A DNA stretch of 64,000 nt from Haematococcus lacustris (Eukaryota > Chlorophyta > Chlorophyceae > Chlamydomonadales > Haematococcaceae): the NCBI GenBank assembly GCA_030144725.1, contig JASKMD010000009.1:5359643-5423642 (forward strand). Direction: 5' to 3'. Positions 48,724 to 59,723 of this stretch are shown piece after piece. The first letter of the stretch is position 1. Each line of letters starts with the position of its first letter. The translations under genes were made by a program, and so were the position numbers. Under the pieces are notes generated by a model. That model was not told where the DNA came from and ran no database searches. It saw nothing but the letters and a program-made list of their open reading frames with translations.

Positions 48724-50874
48724 GTCAGGTTAGACAAGCAAGCCAAAAAATGCCCATTTTTCGGACGGACCTAACTAACTCTATACACCGCTTCACGATT
48801 TAAGATTTGCACGGCCTGCCGCAGCGCCGTACAGCTTAGCATCGGCTCAGAGGAACAGGCCTACGGTGATCGGCTGGTCCGCGACCCCGTCCAATGTTCG
48901 ATGGCTTCGACTAGCACGCAATGTCAGAAGCACTCCATCTCTCTGGTTATGCGCCCTGGAGTAGGTGTGCTGTCGCGGCGATGTCCGGGTGCCTCCTGGG
49001 TGTCGAGCTCTGTGAGCTGCATGCTGCTTGCTAGGGGCTTGTCTCATGGCCGGGTTGAGGGGGTACGCCACGAGGCTTTGGACCTGAAATTTCGTCAGCA
49101 GCTAGATGTACCACACACTCACATCCTGGCGCTGAGTTGACCCTAACATGCATTAGCTCGGTCTATGGCGAGGGTGGTGAGGGACACACTGCCAGAAGCT
49201 TCAACTGTATGCCAAACGTCCCAAATGCCTTGCAATGTATACGGAGGAGCCGCATCAAGTATGTCCATCGATAACATAGATATGCCTGCAAACTGATGCG
49301 TGTGCTAGTAGTAATCAGATAAACTTGAAAAACAGCTAAGATTCGGCCATGCCAGGGGCCTTTTCCCCGAACTGAAGTCGTTTCAGCCCGCCATAATTAT
49401 GATAACAGTAGCGACGGCCCTACTCCTGCCGTCGGAGTCGGCGATGGACCTTTCGGTCGATGCTAGCCGCACTTGAAGCACTTTAAGTCATGCCCCATCG
49501 CTCGAAGCAAAGCCTTGCTGGGTCCGCGCGTATGGCCGAGCGTTTAGCCACTGGCCGTGCTCCATGGTCCCGTACTGCTGGCTCCATCGCTGAACAAGCC
49601 CAGGCAAGGCAGCCCAGCCCCAGCTCCACCGTCATCAACAAGCATCTGTCCTCACCTGTCCTTGTCCTTGCCCTTGTCCTTGTCCTTGTCCTTGCCTGTG
49701 CCCTCGCCCATACTGATGCGTGCAATGTTGCATTGTTGTCTTCAGGCACTTCACGATATTGAACAACGTTTACAAGAAGTGCAGGAAGAGCATGCACGGG
49801 AGAAGCAAGACTGGCAGCAGCAGCAGCAGCACTGGCAGCAGCGGCAGCAGGATTGGCATCAGCAGCAACAATTGTTGGAAACACAGCTCTATGACCTTCT
49901 ACAGCGGGCCGACCTCCATGAGCATATCATCGCCGTGTCTGTCAATGACCTGGCCCAGTTGGAGGTACGGCATGCCCTTCATGCCTTCATCAGCCAGAAC
50001 CCTGCCAACGAGCCAGCCTGCCACCTTGCAGTATCATCTTGCAATCATCCTTGCACCCTGTTGCAATCATCCTTGCACCCTGTTGCATTGTTGCATTGTT
50101 GTCTGCAGGGTGTCTAGTGGAAGCAATCTCACAGCATCAGCAACAGCAGCATCAGCAAGCACCAGCAGTGGCAGCACTCACCCCTTCGAAGCGCCATGCT
50201 CCCGACAGCGTTATGCGAATGCGCTGACAACAAAGCTTGCCCAGCCCTGCCCTGCCCTGCCCTGCCCAGCCTTAATTAGCCCCTTGGATACGGTGTTGAC
50301 CCTGAGCCTAGCCCTTGCAAGTGCCAGAGCCTAGCATGCATGCAGTGAATGCCACACAACACAAGTGACCGGTTACAGAGAACACAAGTGACAGTTAACA
50401 GAGAACACAAGTGTAGGTTGGATGTTATAATGTAATGATGTGAGGTTAGATGTAATGATGTATGGTTGAGGGCCGGACGGGCCAGCCGCAAACAGGCAAA
50501 GTCCACCGCACATGTTGTGAGATAGGAGGGTTCGGAGCTGGAGATTGTGATTGCGGGGCATTACTAACATTCACAGCTTTGCGGGAGCTAGGAAGCCAAG
50601 CTACCCAGTACAACCGACTGAACGGACCTGGCTAGCGAGAGAGACGGGCCCCGGCCTTAGACCTTATACGTATGTATGTAGCTAACTACAGCGACCTTGT
50701 TGCGTGGACACAACTTTAGGCCCAAACACCCGTACTGGGCCTGCGAGCCTGAGCTTCGATGCCGCTATTTAATTCAGCACGCTGAAGCTAGCGGTGCAAA
50801 CGCGGTAGCAAATGGTGGTCTGGATGTGGAGAACAGCATGGTACCCAATTTTCCCCTTGCTTGTCTAGCCTGAC
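48724..50874 (+). mobile_element. TIR DNA transposon, copy 1, 5-bp target duplication
   Basis: Ends are GTCAGGTTAGACAAGCAAG at 48724 and the inverse of GTCAGGCTAGACAAGCAAG at 50856-50874. The flanking 5 bp are TGTCA on both sides (48719-48723, 50875-50879). A second, inverted copy is at 54130-55929. Inside, an exon at 49746-49964 codes DIEQRLQEVQEEHAREKQDW with Gln/Trp-rich repeats (WQQRQQDW), and about 650 bp near the left end are conserved with copy 2. I see no transposase catalytic motif, so it may be non-autonomous or of an unlisted superfamily. Confidence 0.88.
49746..49964 (+). CDS. Gln/Trp-repeat coiled-coil exon inside the TIR transposon
   Basis: A 73-codon exon between a TTGTCTTCAG acceptor and an AG|GTACGG donor. 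It encodes ALHDIEQRLQEVQEEHAREK, then DWQQQQQHWQQRQQDWHQQQ and ends DLHEHIIAVSVNDLAQLE. Copy 2 carries the same exon on the - strand (about 55000-54840) with further WQQ units. Function unknown; conservation between copies suggests that it belongs to the element. Upstream exons are not resolved. Confidence 0.45.
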
Positions 50875-51159
50875 TGTCAGCGATACAGAGGCTACATGTC
50901 ACGCGGGAAAGGAGCATCTAGGAGCAGCGCAGCCAGTCCCGCAGCCTGTCCGTAATGGCTGGGCAGGACGGCGACGGCGGAAAGTCAGGGCTCCCAACAT
51001 CGATGTTCTTGCATGTACAACCGGCACATGCGACCAACTGCTCCGGGAGCAGGCCGATGGCATTAGCCCTGCGCGGCATGGCTTTAGCGCGGACTCTAGT
51101 TGTGGCAGCAGCCAGCAGCTGCTTCAAAGGCATCCACGCAACTTGCCGGCCGGCACTTG

Positions 51160-51232
51160 TATTTTTTGATACTGTATTATACAAAAAATACGTATCGGTA
51201 TCGATACACGTATCTTGTATTACCCATCACTG
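51160..51232. mobile_element. Single hAT-type terminus
   Basis: AT-rich segment ending ATTACCCATCACTG, the inverse of CAGTGATGGGTAAT, so it has the same first ten bases as the MITE at 10456. The next 8 bp, CTGTTGAC, fit the hAT target pattern nTnnnnAn. I do not find a matching left end followed by this octamer in the window, so the other end is lost, diverged or interrupted. Confidence 0.5.
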
Positions 51233-52201
51233 CTGTTGACCGACTGTTACTTTGTTGTTAAACTAAGCTTCCCATGTAAGGGAGAAGCGACAATTCTTAT
51301 TACGACCTGGCAAGCTAGAGTATGCAGGGCCTTAGCATATACATTATCTTTATTTTACATTATGCACGTTCAGTCATGAGCCACACACAACCTGCTGACT
51401 TGAACAGACAAACAAAACTTATTCAACAAGGAACAACATGTTTGCCTGAACAGCCCCACGCATCCACCCACCGTCTTCTTTACCCACCCATCGATTGACA
51501 CTGATGAGCGGCTGGCGGCCTTAAGATTGTTCCACCCCCTATCTGCTTACCTGGCTTAGCAATCACACCCTCCGACATGCTTCCCTTCCTTCGTCACTAG
51601 CAATGCCCCAACATGCACCTGGTGTCCCTAATGAGTTGGGCTCTGACCCCAGCAAGCAATGAGGTCCGTGAGCGTCTGGCAAAAGACAGGCATGGCTGGT
51701 GTAGCCCAGTGTGAGCCGCCCCATGACAGGTGATGCCAGCAAGCTCAATATGCGGCCTGAGCTGTAGCTGTACAGATGTGAGAGGCTGACGGGGCCAGCC
51801 TGCCTAGCCCTAGCCTGTCAGGAGCAAGGTGCTGCCCCTTCACCTCCCCACCCTGCCCCTTCACCTCCCCACCCTGCCCTGCCCCCCTGCACATACAACA
51901 TAAGCTGGCGAGGGCACTGCCAGTGGTGCTGTGCAAAGAGTGACTCCATCAACAAAAGGGCGATGCACCACTGCACCACATGCCAGACTGCCCATGACAG
52001 GCCGTGGCTGTGGAGTTTGCAAATCACCCGCCAGCATGGCCAATGGCATGTCAACATGTGTGGTGCAACAGCTGCGTTCTGTCTTGCCTGTGATGCTTGC
52101 AGGGTTATGCAGGCTGTGCCATGCGTTGTGTCAGCAATGCTGACCCAGCATGTTTAGCACATACTTCCACAGCTGCAGTGCTGGTGACTATAGTGGCCAC
52201 A
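51233..52201. other. Region without a recognisable gene
   Basis: Several medium open frames occur, of which one on the - strand (52049-51861, MPLAMLAGDLQTPQPRPVMG) ends in GTGCAG and might be an exon. Nothing in it is recognisable. A 13-bp CACCTCCCCACCCTG repeat is at 51841-51872. Confidence 0.35.
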
Positions 52202-52569
52202 CTATAGCTGGTCGTGCTGGGCTCCTGGAGGTGGGGTGTCGATGCCTTGGAGCAGCGCCTGCCAATCGGCCTTGCGGGGCCTCCCTGCCTCCACCCATCG
52301 CTGCTTCACCAGTGCAACATTCCTGTCGTTGATATACTGATGTATACAATCTTGAGACTTGGCGTAGGCTTGGCGGCAGGACCATAGCACGGAAAGGCTA
52401 CGTCCCCGTGCACATTCATTGTAGCCTGTACGCATGTTGACCGTGCAAAGCATGAGCTGTGTATATGCAAGCTTGGCTTGCGCCGTGCGCCACACACCTT
52501 TGATTTCATCATGGCAGTATCGCTCGGCCAAGGTGCCAATTTTCAGCACGATTTCTGCGCAAAGGCACG
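52202..52569 (-). CDS. Unrecognised exon with stop, about 118 codons
   Basis: From a GCGCAG acceptor-like site the frame reads EIVLKIGTLAERYCHDEIKG, WRTAQAKLAYTQLMLCTVNM, CRQAYAKSQDCIHQYINDRN and VKQRWVEAGRPRKADWQALL, then stops at 52202. Composition looks coding, with balanced hydrophobic and charged residues and no simple repeat, but I do not recognise a family. In this transposon-rich stretch a C-terminal piece of a transposon protein is as likely as a host gene. Confidence 0.3.
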
Positions 52570-54129
52570 GTTACATCACCGTAGCTGTCGCAATGGGAGT
52601 TCTTATGTTATCAGATGTTTCTCACTGCTTTCGGCCAAGCGCGATACATGGTTCGGGTCTTCTGAGTCTCCAGACACCTGCATCTGCTCTGCGGATTCGT
52701 TGATCTGCACGTTGCTGCTTTCGTTGTGGTTAACGAATTGTCTAACTTTTAACTAACCAGGTATCGGCACTGCCGCCAAGCCCATGTCAGCCTTACCTCC
52801 CTCCCTGACATCGAGTTGGACCCTGCCTGCCCCCTAAGACCTAATCACTTCCTTTGCCCACCATCCCACCCCACCCCCTCCCTCAACGATGCGACACAGA
52901 AACGAATCCGTGGCTTGCTGTGACCTACAGACCTACTGGTGCTCTCTTTAAACACCCTCGCACACCTCGTACACACCCTCTCTAACACCCTTGCTCTCTG
53001 CATGCTCACGTGAACACCCTGCACCACCCAAACCAGACCAGACCTACAGCCCCCTTCTCCCTCACTAGGGCCTCCATTTGAGCCGGACCAGTAGTGGCCA
53101 GTAGTGGCCAGTAGTGGCCACTAGCGGGAATACTAGGGATCACCAGTGGGTCACCCCCGCCATTGGCTGCACCCCCATGGCTCAAGAGATAACTTTCTAA
53201 CTCATTTCTGCACGGATGAGGCCGCCGATTTGTGCGATGAGCTTGTGATGGCCCGAATAGAGTGCAGACAGCTCCAGCGGTTTGCCGGGTGGCTGGCCCC
53301 CAACACGCGACGTGTTCTGGAGCGACGAAGACACAATTAACGACGGCTATAGGCAGCCGGGACCCAGCGCGGCGTGGAAGGCGCATCCAAACTATTTTTT
53401 CAAATCAGCATGCAACAGAGGTTTTTAACGCTTCTTCAACACGGGTTCAGTCCACATGTGACAGGAACTTCAAGATCTCCTGATCATTGGTGCCAGTGGT
53501 TCCTTAACAGCCACAAGCAGCTAGAATTAGTCGAAAAGATGTAGAAACTGAGCCGTTAACTGTGATTACCGCCCACACACGAAACGGCCCACACATGAAG
53601 GCAACGCGTGTACGTCCTGATTACACGTTAGAAGCCCACACAAGGAGCCGCACAGAACTGGCAGTCCATCTCTTGCCGTCCTGGTTGGACAGATAACCGG
53701 CCGGAAAATGTACCCATTTCATGGAAGTTTGACATGGTCTTACGTGACACGAGTCGCACGCTGTTGTGTTGCAGGGACAGCCCATAAGCCATACCAGCAC
53801 TATCAAGCAGATTATCAGCACTAGCACTAGCACTAGCACATGGCAGGGGGGTCCTGCGCCCCACAAGAAATACAAAAGTTTGAAAACCTGGGCCGCTGAG
53901 CGCGATAGCTATTCGCTTATCACAGCCCCACTAAGCAGGTCAGTCCCGGCACAACGCGATCAGAATTCACAACACCCTCGCCCGCCCCGGCAAAGGTGAA
54001 CATCAGCCCGAGCAGCCCGCTAGCCTCGCGCTGGTGAGCTGCACCGACCTGCGCAGGAATCGCTGAAAAACTCTTAAAGATTAGTCAGATAGTTATCAGG
54101 GGTGCAGCCAATGGCGGGGGTGACCAGTG
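52570..54129. other. Region without a recognisable gene
   Basis: Only short open frames. One at 53188-53340 (+) reads THFCTDEAADLCDELVMARI and ends in a basic tail, but has no support beyond being open. A CAGTAGTGGC triplicate is at 53089-53120 and CACTAG repeats at 53818-53838. The last five bases, CAGTG, are a target duplication. Confidence 0.4.
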
Positions 54130-55929
54130 GTCAGGCTAGACAAGCAAGGGGAAAATTGGGTACCATGCTGTTCTCCACACTCAGAACACCATTTGCTACC
54201 GCGGTTGCACCGCTAGCTTCAGCGTGCTAGAAAAGTTAGCGGCGTTGAAGCGCAGGCCCGCAGGCTAAACGTGGTTGTTTGGGCCTAAAGTTGTGTCCAC
54301 GGAACAAGGTCGCTGTAGGTAGCTACAGACATACGTATAAAGTCTAAGGCCGGGGCCCGTCTCTCTCGCTAGCCAGGGATGTTAGGGCTCTAGCACTTGC
54401 AAGGGCTAGGCTCAGGGTCAACACCGTATCCAAGGCTGGTAGGTGTGGCTGCTGACGATTGTACACATGCCTAGCTGTGTCTTCAAGCTGCTGCACTTTG
54501 TTGGTGATGTCCGCCAGCCGTTGCTGTCGTGCTGTGTTTTGATCCCTTGCGCTTGCTGCTGAGCTGTACTCCTCCCTTGTTGCATAGCCCGCAACACCTT
54601 GCGTGCCTGTGATGCCTGCTTGGCTGAGTGCAAAGGCTTAGACACTACACCACCCTCAGCACCAGCAGGGCTGGCTGCACCACCCTGAGCACCTGGAGGG
54701 CTGGCTGCAGCTCCCAGGGCACCCGCAGGGCTGGCTGCAACTCCCATGGCACCTGCAGGGCTGGCTGCAGCTCCCATGGCACCTGCAGGGCTGGCTGCAG
54801 CTCCCAGGGCACCTGCAGGGCTGGCTGCAGCTCCCAGGGCACCTGCTGCCAGTCCTGCTGCCGCTGCTGCCAGTCCTGCTGCTGCTGCTGCCAGTCTTGC
54901 TGCCGCTGCTGCCAGTCATGGTGCTGCTGCTGCCAGTCAAGCTTCTCCCTTGCATGCTCTTCCAGCACTGCTTGTAGACGTTGTTCAGTGGCGCAATGCG
55001 CCTGAAAACAACAATGCAACACCACATGCATCGGTATGGGAAAGGGCACAAGCAAGGGCTGGGCTGGACAGGGCTGGGCTGGCTTGCCTGGGCTTGGAAG
55101 CCAGCAATGCGGGTCCGCGGAGCACGGCCAGTGGTTAAAAGCTCGGGGCATGACTTAAAATCCTTCAAGTGCGGCTGCCATCGCCCATAAGGTCGACCGA
55201 CGGCTTCGACGGGTGGAGAAGGGTCGTCGCTTCTATTCTTATCGTTGTGGCGGCCGGAAGCGCCTACACTTTGACGAAAGCCCCGGGCATGGCCAAACTT
55301 TTGGTGTGTTTCATGTTTTACCCGTATAAGTACCAGCTGACATTTTCATTCCGCCTACTGACGATACCGTATGTGGAGATGTCCTATGTGGTCACCCCGG
55401 GGCTCAGTGCAAGGCATTTGGTACGTTTGGCGTGCAGTTGAAGCTTTTCCAATGTGTCCCACACCACCACTCGCCATAGACCGAGCTGATGCATGTTGAG
55501 GTCAAGTCAGCGCCAGGGTGCGAGCTGTGTGATACAGCTAGCTGCTGAAGAAGTTTCGGATCCAAAGCCTCACGACGTACCCCCTCAACCCGGCCATGAG
55601 ACAAGCCTCTAGCAAGCAGCATGTGGCACACACTGTGGACACCCAGGAGGCACCTGGACATCGCCGAGGCCATCGCCGCAACAGCACGCATACTTAAGGG
55701 CGCAAATAAGAGCGATGGAGCGCTCCTGGCGTTGTGTGCTGGTAGGGGCCCCCGAACATTGGACGGGGTCGCGGACCAGCCGATCACCATAGGCCTGTTC
55801 CTCTGAGCCGATGCTAACGTGCGCGGCGCTGCGTCAAGGCGTGCCAATCTTACATCGTGAGGCGGTGTATAGAGTTAGTTAGGTCCGTCCGAAAAATGGG
55901 TCCTTTTTGGCTTGCTTGTCTAACCTGAC
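54130..55929 (-). mobile_element. TIR DNA transposon, copy 2, inverted, 5-bp target duplication
   Basis: Same family as 48724-50874 but in opposite orientation: GTCAGGCTAGACAAGCAAG at 54130 and the inverse of GTCAGGTTAGACAAGCAAG ending at 55929. Flanks are CAGTG at 54125-54129 and 55930-55934. It is about 350 bp shorter. On the - strand it codes the same EQRLQ...EEHAREKLDW exon, followed by a 30-bp tandem (about 54660-54850) that reads PWELQPALQV repeats, absent from copy 1. The different target duplications show two independent insertions. Confidence 0.9.
54660..54850 (-). repeat. 30-bp coding-like repeat in the TIR transposon
   Basis: Six to seven units of GGCTGGCTGCAGCTCCCAGG (continuing GCACCTGCAG) in tandem, some with CATGG replacing CAGGG. 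On the - strand each unit reads as a decapeptide PWELQPALQV. Found only in copy 2, so it grew after the copies separated. Confidence 0.85.
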
Positions 55930-55955
55930 CAGTGGCCCAATTCAAATGGTGTGAA

Positions 55956-56240
55956 TGGGCTGTGTGGAGTATACCCAATGCAGATGGACATGGTGCATGA
56001 GTGCCTACCACGTACACTATTGCCTGACCGCGAGGTTTATTGTGTGGAGTTGGCATGCAAAACATGCGCCGATTGTAAGCTGAGAACAGCTCAACAAAGG
56101 GGGGGACACTACTGTCCCACGACAGGCTGCTGCTGCTGCTGTTGCTGGGCCTTGTGTGGCTTGTCTCGCAGCCGCTTGTAGCCCAGGCCAGGGTACTCCT
56201 TGCCCTTGGCTGGCAGAGCTGTCTGCTTTGGCCACCACAA
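55956..56240 (-). pseudogene. Fanzor-like 3' fragment, copy 3
   Basis: Carries the conserved 3' flank (CCTACCAC, GAGTTGGCATGCAAAAC, GTAAGCTGAGAACAGCTCAACA) and then the last roughly 45 codons of the Fanzor-like ORF on the - strand (QTALPAKGKEYPGLGYKRLR, DKPHKAQQQQQ). Homology ends before the RuvC-III block, so it is only a tail. It lies immediately right of TIR transposon copy 2. Confidence 0.65.
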
Positions 56241-57023
56241 GGCACAGTGCGGGGACACGAACAGTGCAGGGACACACAAGGCGGGGGCGGCCCCTTATTT
56301 GGCGCCTGTTCGTTTCCCAGCCATTTCGGCGCTCTTGTCGTTGTTTTCCTTGAAGCGAGCGAGACGCTGCGATAGAACCAACAGGAGCGACGGGTAATCA
56401 CACAGCGCGTAACTCAATTGGCTCACATTCGGCTAAGGACATGCACCTTTCAGTTTCTTTGCCGGGCCCTTCTTTTGCTTGTCGGTGCGCTTCCGCTGCT
56501 TCTTAAGCGTCACGCGATATGAGCTGTCGCTTAAATGTCGCTTTGTTGATCGACTTGGTTAATTGTCACTCGCTATCATAGCATACCCCATAGCCCCAGC
56601 CAGCCGCAAAACCCAGCACCGCATCCATTTGGCGTGGCTGAGGCCAATTAGCAACTAACGGTACGAGCGGGACGTGCGGGAACGACTGTGGCACCAGTCG
56701 ACCGGGAGGAATCTCCAGTGCGAAAATGTAAAATAAGTGTTAATACCTTTCCCCGCACCCTCAGCCGCAGTCCTGGGCCATAGCCGCCTTCACCCTTTGC
56801 CTCTGCCTCCTTCCTTTACCTCTGCCTCCTTCAACTCCTCCTCTTTTTCCTCCCACCCTCTGCCTGCACCACCTTTATCTCCACCACCACCACCACCACC
56901 ACCACCTCCACCCCTTTTCTTCCTCCTCTCCCCTTGTGAGGAAGCGCAAGCTGGGTCTTGCCCACTCTCACACTCATGTCGCCCACACTTCATGTCGCCC
57001 ACACCTGGCCGGGTGCCAGTGGC
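56241..57023. other. Intergenic region with a possible small basic exon
   Basis: On the - strand at about 56530-56440 the frame reads SSYRVTLKKQRKRTDKQKKG followed by PAKKLKG, a very basic stretch, and at 56367-56298, after a TATCGCAG acceptor, RLARFKENNDKSAEMAGKRT with an early stop. The two pieces do not join in phase with the splice sites I see, so I do not call a gene. A CCA/ACC run is at 56885-56915. Confidence 0.25.
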
Positions 57024-57159
57024 TCAAGAGGCGCGGGCAGCAGGGCTGGGGGGCTTCACATAGTCAATACGGTCCACCTTGACCTTGCCTGCCTGCAGCT
57101 GGTACATGTATACGGTGGCCTTGGGCCCGTCCACGTCCAGCAGTACAAAGCTGGGCACC

Positions 57160-57192
<33 letters not shown>

Positions 57193-59552
57193 GCTGGGGG
57201 AGGTGCGGTGCCGCCGCCCGCGCCGTTGACCTTGTCGGTGGGCTCGCTGGGCCTTAGCAGGCTGTGAGCGCCTGTGGCTGAGCCCACCATGACCTGGAGG
57301 CCATCCTCACACTTCAGCACCTGCATGCCCAGGTGTGATGCGGGCAGGGGCCACACTAGTGACCAGGTGTGACCAAGTGTGGTGTGGGTGGTTGTGGTGT
57401 GGTGTGGTGTGCAGTTGGGAGGGTCCCCGAGGGTCCCGGGTGCAATGGTAATGGTTCACGCGGAGCTATGTAATGTACTTGCTATGTAATGCATGGAAGG
57501 GCTCACCCAGTTGATGTCCGTCAATATTTGCATGTTCCCGACAAGCCAGGCTCATGCAGCCCACACCCCTGAGATATGATCACGAGTGCATCATGGGTGC
57601 ATATTGGGAATCACAACAACTGCATGGTATGCATGGGTGCTTGGTATGCATGGTGCATGGTGTAAAACAGACTAGGGTAAGAGATTGCTTGTGGGGCAAT
57701 GCCGTACGGATGCGCCGCCACACCACAGCCCACCAGCTAGGGTTCATGGCTAGGGTTTAGGGTCAGGGCCCAGGCCGAGGTCTACCCAGTTGTGTGCTGT
57801 AGCCACGCAGCTTGGCAAGCACTATGTGCAGATGACACTGGTGGCAGCGCTTCAACCACCCTCTCCACCAAGCGCAGCAAGCTCCAAGCATGGCTGTCTG
57901 ACCCTGCCCACCTGGCCTCCTGGCCTGCTGCTGTGTATGGCTCGATGACCTGGGCTGCTACTCCCTACCGCCCCGCCTGCTAACCTTCCACCTCCTTCCC
58001 CTACCTGCTGACCTGCCCCTTCCTCACCCCATCTACTGACTTGCCCCCTCCTCACCCCTCACCCCACCTTGTGTTCGTGGGTGTGGCCGGTGACCAGGAT
58101 GTCCACCCCCAGCTGGCGGTGCAGCAAGGACAGCGAGGCACGCTCCCCCGCAGGCACCACCTGCACAGCCAACAGCACACACACAGCCAACAGCACCCAC
58201 ACAGTACACAGCACATAGCACACACAGCCTCGCTCCCCTCCCCTCCCCTCGCTCACACTCTCCGCCCTCCAGCCCACCTGCTGGCGCTCACCTGCACCCC
58301 TCACCACAGCCCTGAACCCTAGCCCTGAACCCTAGCCCTGAACCCCAGCCCTGAACCCTAGCCCTGAACGCTAGCCCTGAACCCTAGTATGTGTATGGGG
58401 TCAAGGGCTGGGGTGAGTGCTAGGGTTCTCATGTGCAGCTGCCCTGTTGTGTGTCAAGGGCAAGGTGGGCCCTGCTGATTTGAAAGGTGCTGCTGGGTGC
58501 CACCAATGAGTCCAGCGTCAGACCCGCCCCCTGCTAATGCTGCTGACCCCCTGCTCCTGCCACTGCTGCCGCTGCCGCCACGGTTGCCGCTGCTGCTGCC
58601 GGTACCGCCCCTGATGTTGCTGCTGCCGCTGCCGCCGCTGCTGCCACTGCTGCCGGTACTGCTGCTGCTGCCGCTGCTGCTGCTAGTCAACCCTGTAGAG
58701 GCCAGGCAGAGGACAGACATGCGCACCTGGTGGCCGTGGATGAGGCCAATGCGGAAGTCCCCTCGGGTCACCACCTGCACAGCAGTGTCACCAAATACGG
58801 CTCTGTACGGCCGGTTTTTGCGGTATTATCGTTTTGTACGGTACAGTATATACGGAAAAACGGTATATTGGGCACAGTATTTACGAAAAAACGGTATACG
58901 GTAAAATACAGTCCAACCGTCTTCGGTCACACTGCTGCACAGCAATGGTCTATGAGTGAGCCATGAGGGTGCTGGAGCGGCCTGCTGGCACGTGTGCAGC
59001 TGCAGTCAGCTGCATGCACCGGTGTGCAAGTGCATGCCAATACAGTCATCAGCATCAGCTGTGCAGCTCTGGAGCTGCCAAGGCTGTGAGGTCGCGCAAG
59101 CTGCCTGGGAAATGAAACCTGTGGTTCAATGCATTTTCCTAGGCTGTCAGGGGTTCCCTGGCAAGCACTTGCAAAGCTGCTAGATAGTGATATACAGAGT
59201 AAACCGAGGGCATGCTCACTGTGTACTCTGGCGAAGTGAACTCGTCAAAGTCGCCTTGGACTAGTGTGACATCACTGGCTATGGAGCGCAGGTAGTCAAG
59301 GACGCTCTGGGGTGGAGCAGGGGCCACAGCGCAGTTTGAGAGCCATCATGGTGCAAGGTGCAACCTGGTTCATGCCAGTGTTCTGCAGAGTGCTGGAGAG
59401 CAGGAGTAGCAAACAAGCACCTTGCTGCAGAGGTTTCCCACACAGAGAATGGAGTGAATCTTGCCGGGCTTCAGCAACTCCTTGAACTGCTGTGGCAGAT
59501 CAGGAGTGCGATGGGGAATGTGCAGGTCACCTATGCATAAGATGAGAACCAT
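57024..59552 (-). CDS. VPS29: VPS29, retromer subunit
   Basis: Metallophosphoesterase-fold scaffold of the retromer coat (with VPS26/VPS35), which recycles cargo from endosomes. Five exons in phase: 59552-59421, 59306-59220, 58774-58727, 58160-58068, 57320-57024; 218 residues against about 182-190 usually. It starts [20 protein letters not shown] (the GDxH motif), followed by [56 protein letters not shown] and the end [32 protein letters not shown]. The extra length is a Gly/Pro/Gln insert with 11 glutamines (CAG codons, near 57160-57192) between the MVGSATGAH block and the SFVLLDVDG strand. A hAT MITE is inserted at the acceptor of exon 3. Confidence 0.95.
58783..58934. mobile_element. 152-bp hAT-type MITE inserted at a VPS29 splice acceptor
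   Basis: Termini CAGTGTCACCAAATACGG and the inverse of CAGTGTGACCGAAGACGG. The 8-bp flanks are identical: CTGCACAG at 58775-58782 and 58935-58942, fitting the hAT pattern nTnnnnAn. On the gene strand that octamer is CTGTGCAG, the 3' splice site in front of VPS29 exon 3. The body is AT-rich with TACGG/CGGTAT words and no ORF. Confidence 0.9.
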
Positions 59553-59723
59553 CACAAAGCAGCCAGGTTGCGGCAGCCAGGGAACTACTCGCGTGCTCAA
59601 CAGGCGAGTTTAACAGAGTGAACATGTTTTATTGTGTGACAGACAGGCCCAGTTCCCAGTCGCACTACGCGACTAGACAGGTCGACAAGCTCCGATCCAG
59701 TCCACCCAGCACAGCGTATAGAC
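59553..59723. promoter_or_regulatory. Shared divergent promoter of VPS29 and the 78-residue gene
   Basis: 171 bp between two start codons that point away from each other. Contains GAACATGTTTTATTGTGTGA near 59620. No clear TATA box. Both genes look short and constitutive, which fits a bidirectional housekeeping promoter, but this is inferred from spacing alone. Confidence 0.45.

Noticed and set aside
58310..58390. CCCTGAACCCTAG series as a true telomere repeat
   Set aside because: The unit is irregular (CCCTGAA / CCCTAG alternating) and does not match a known telomere motif, so I treat it as a minisatellite.
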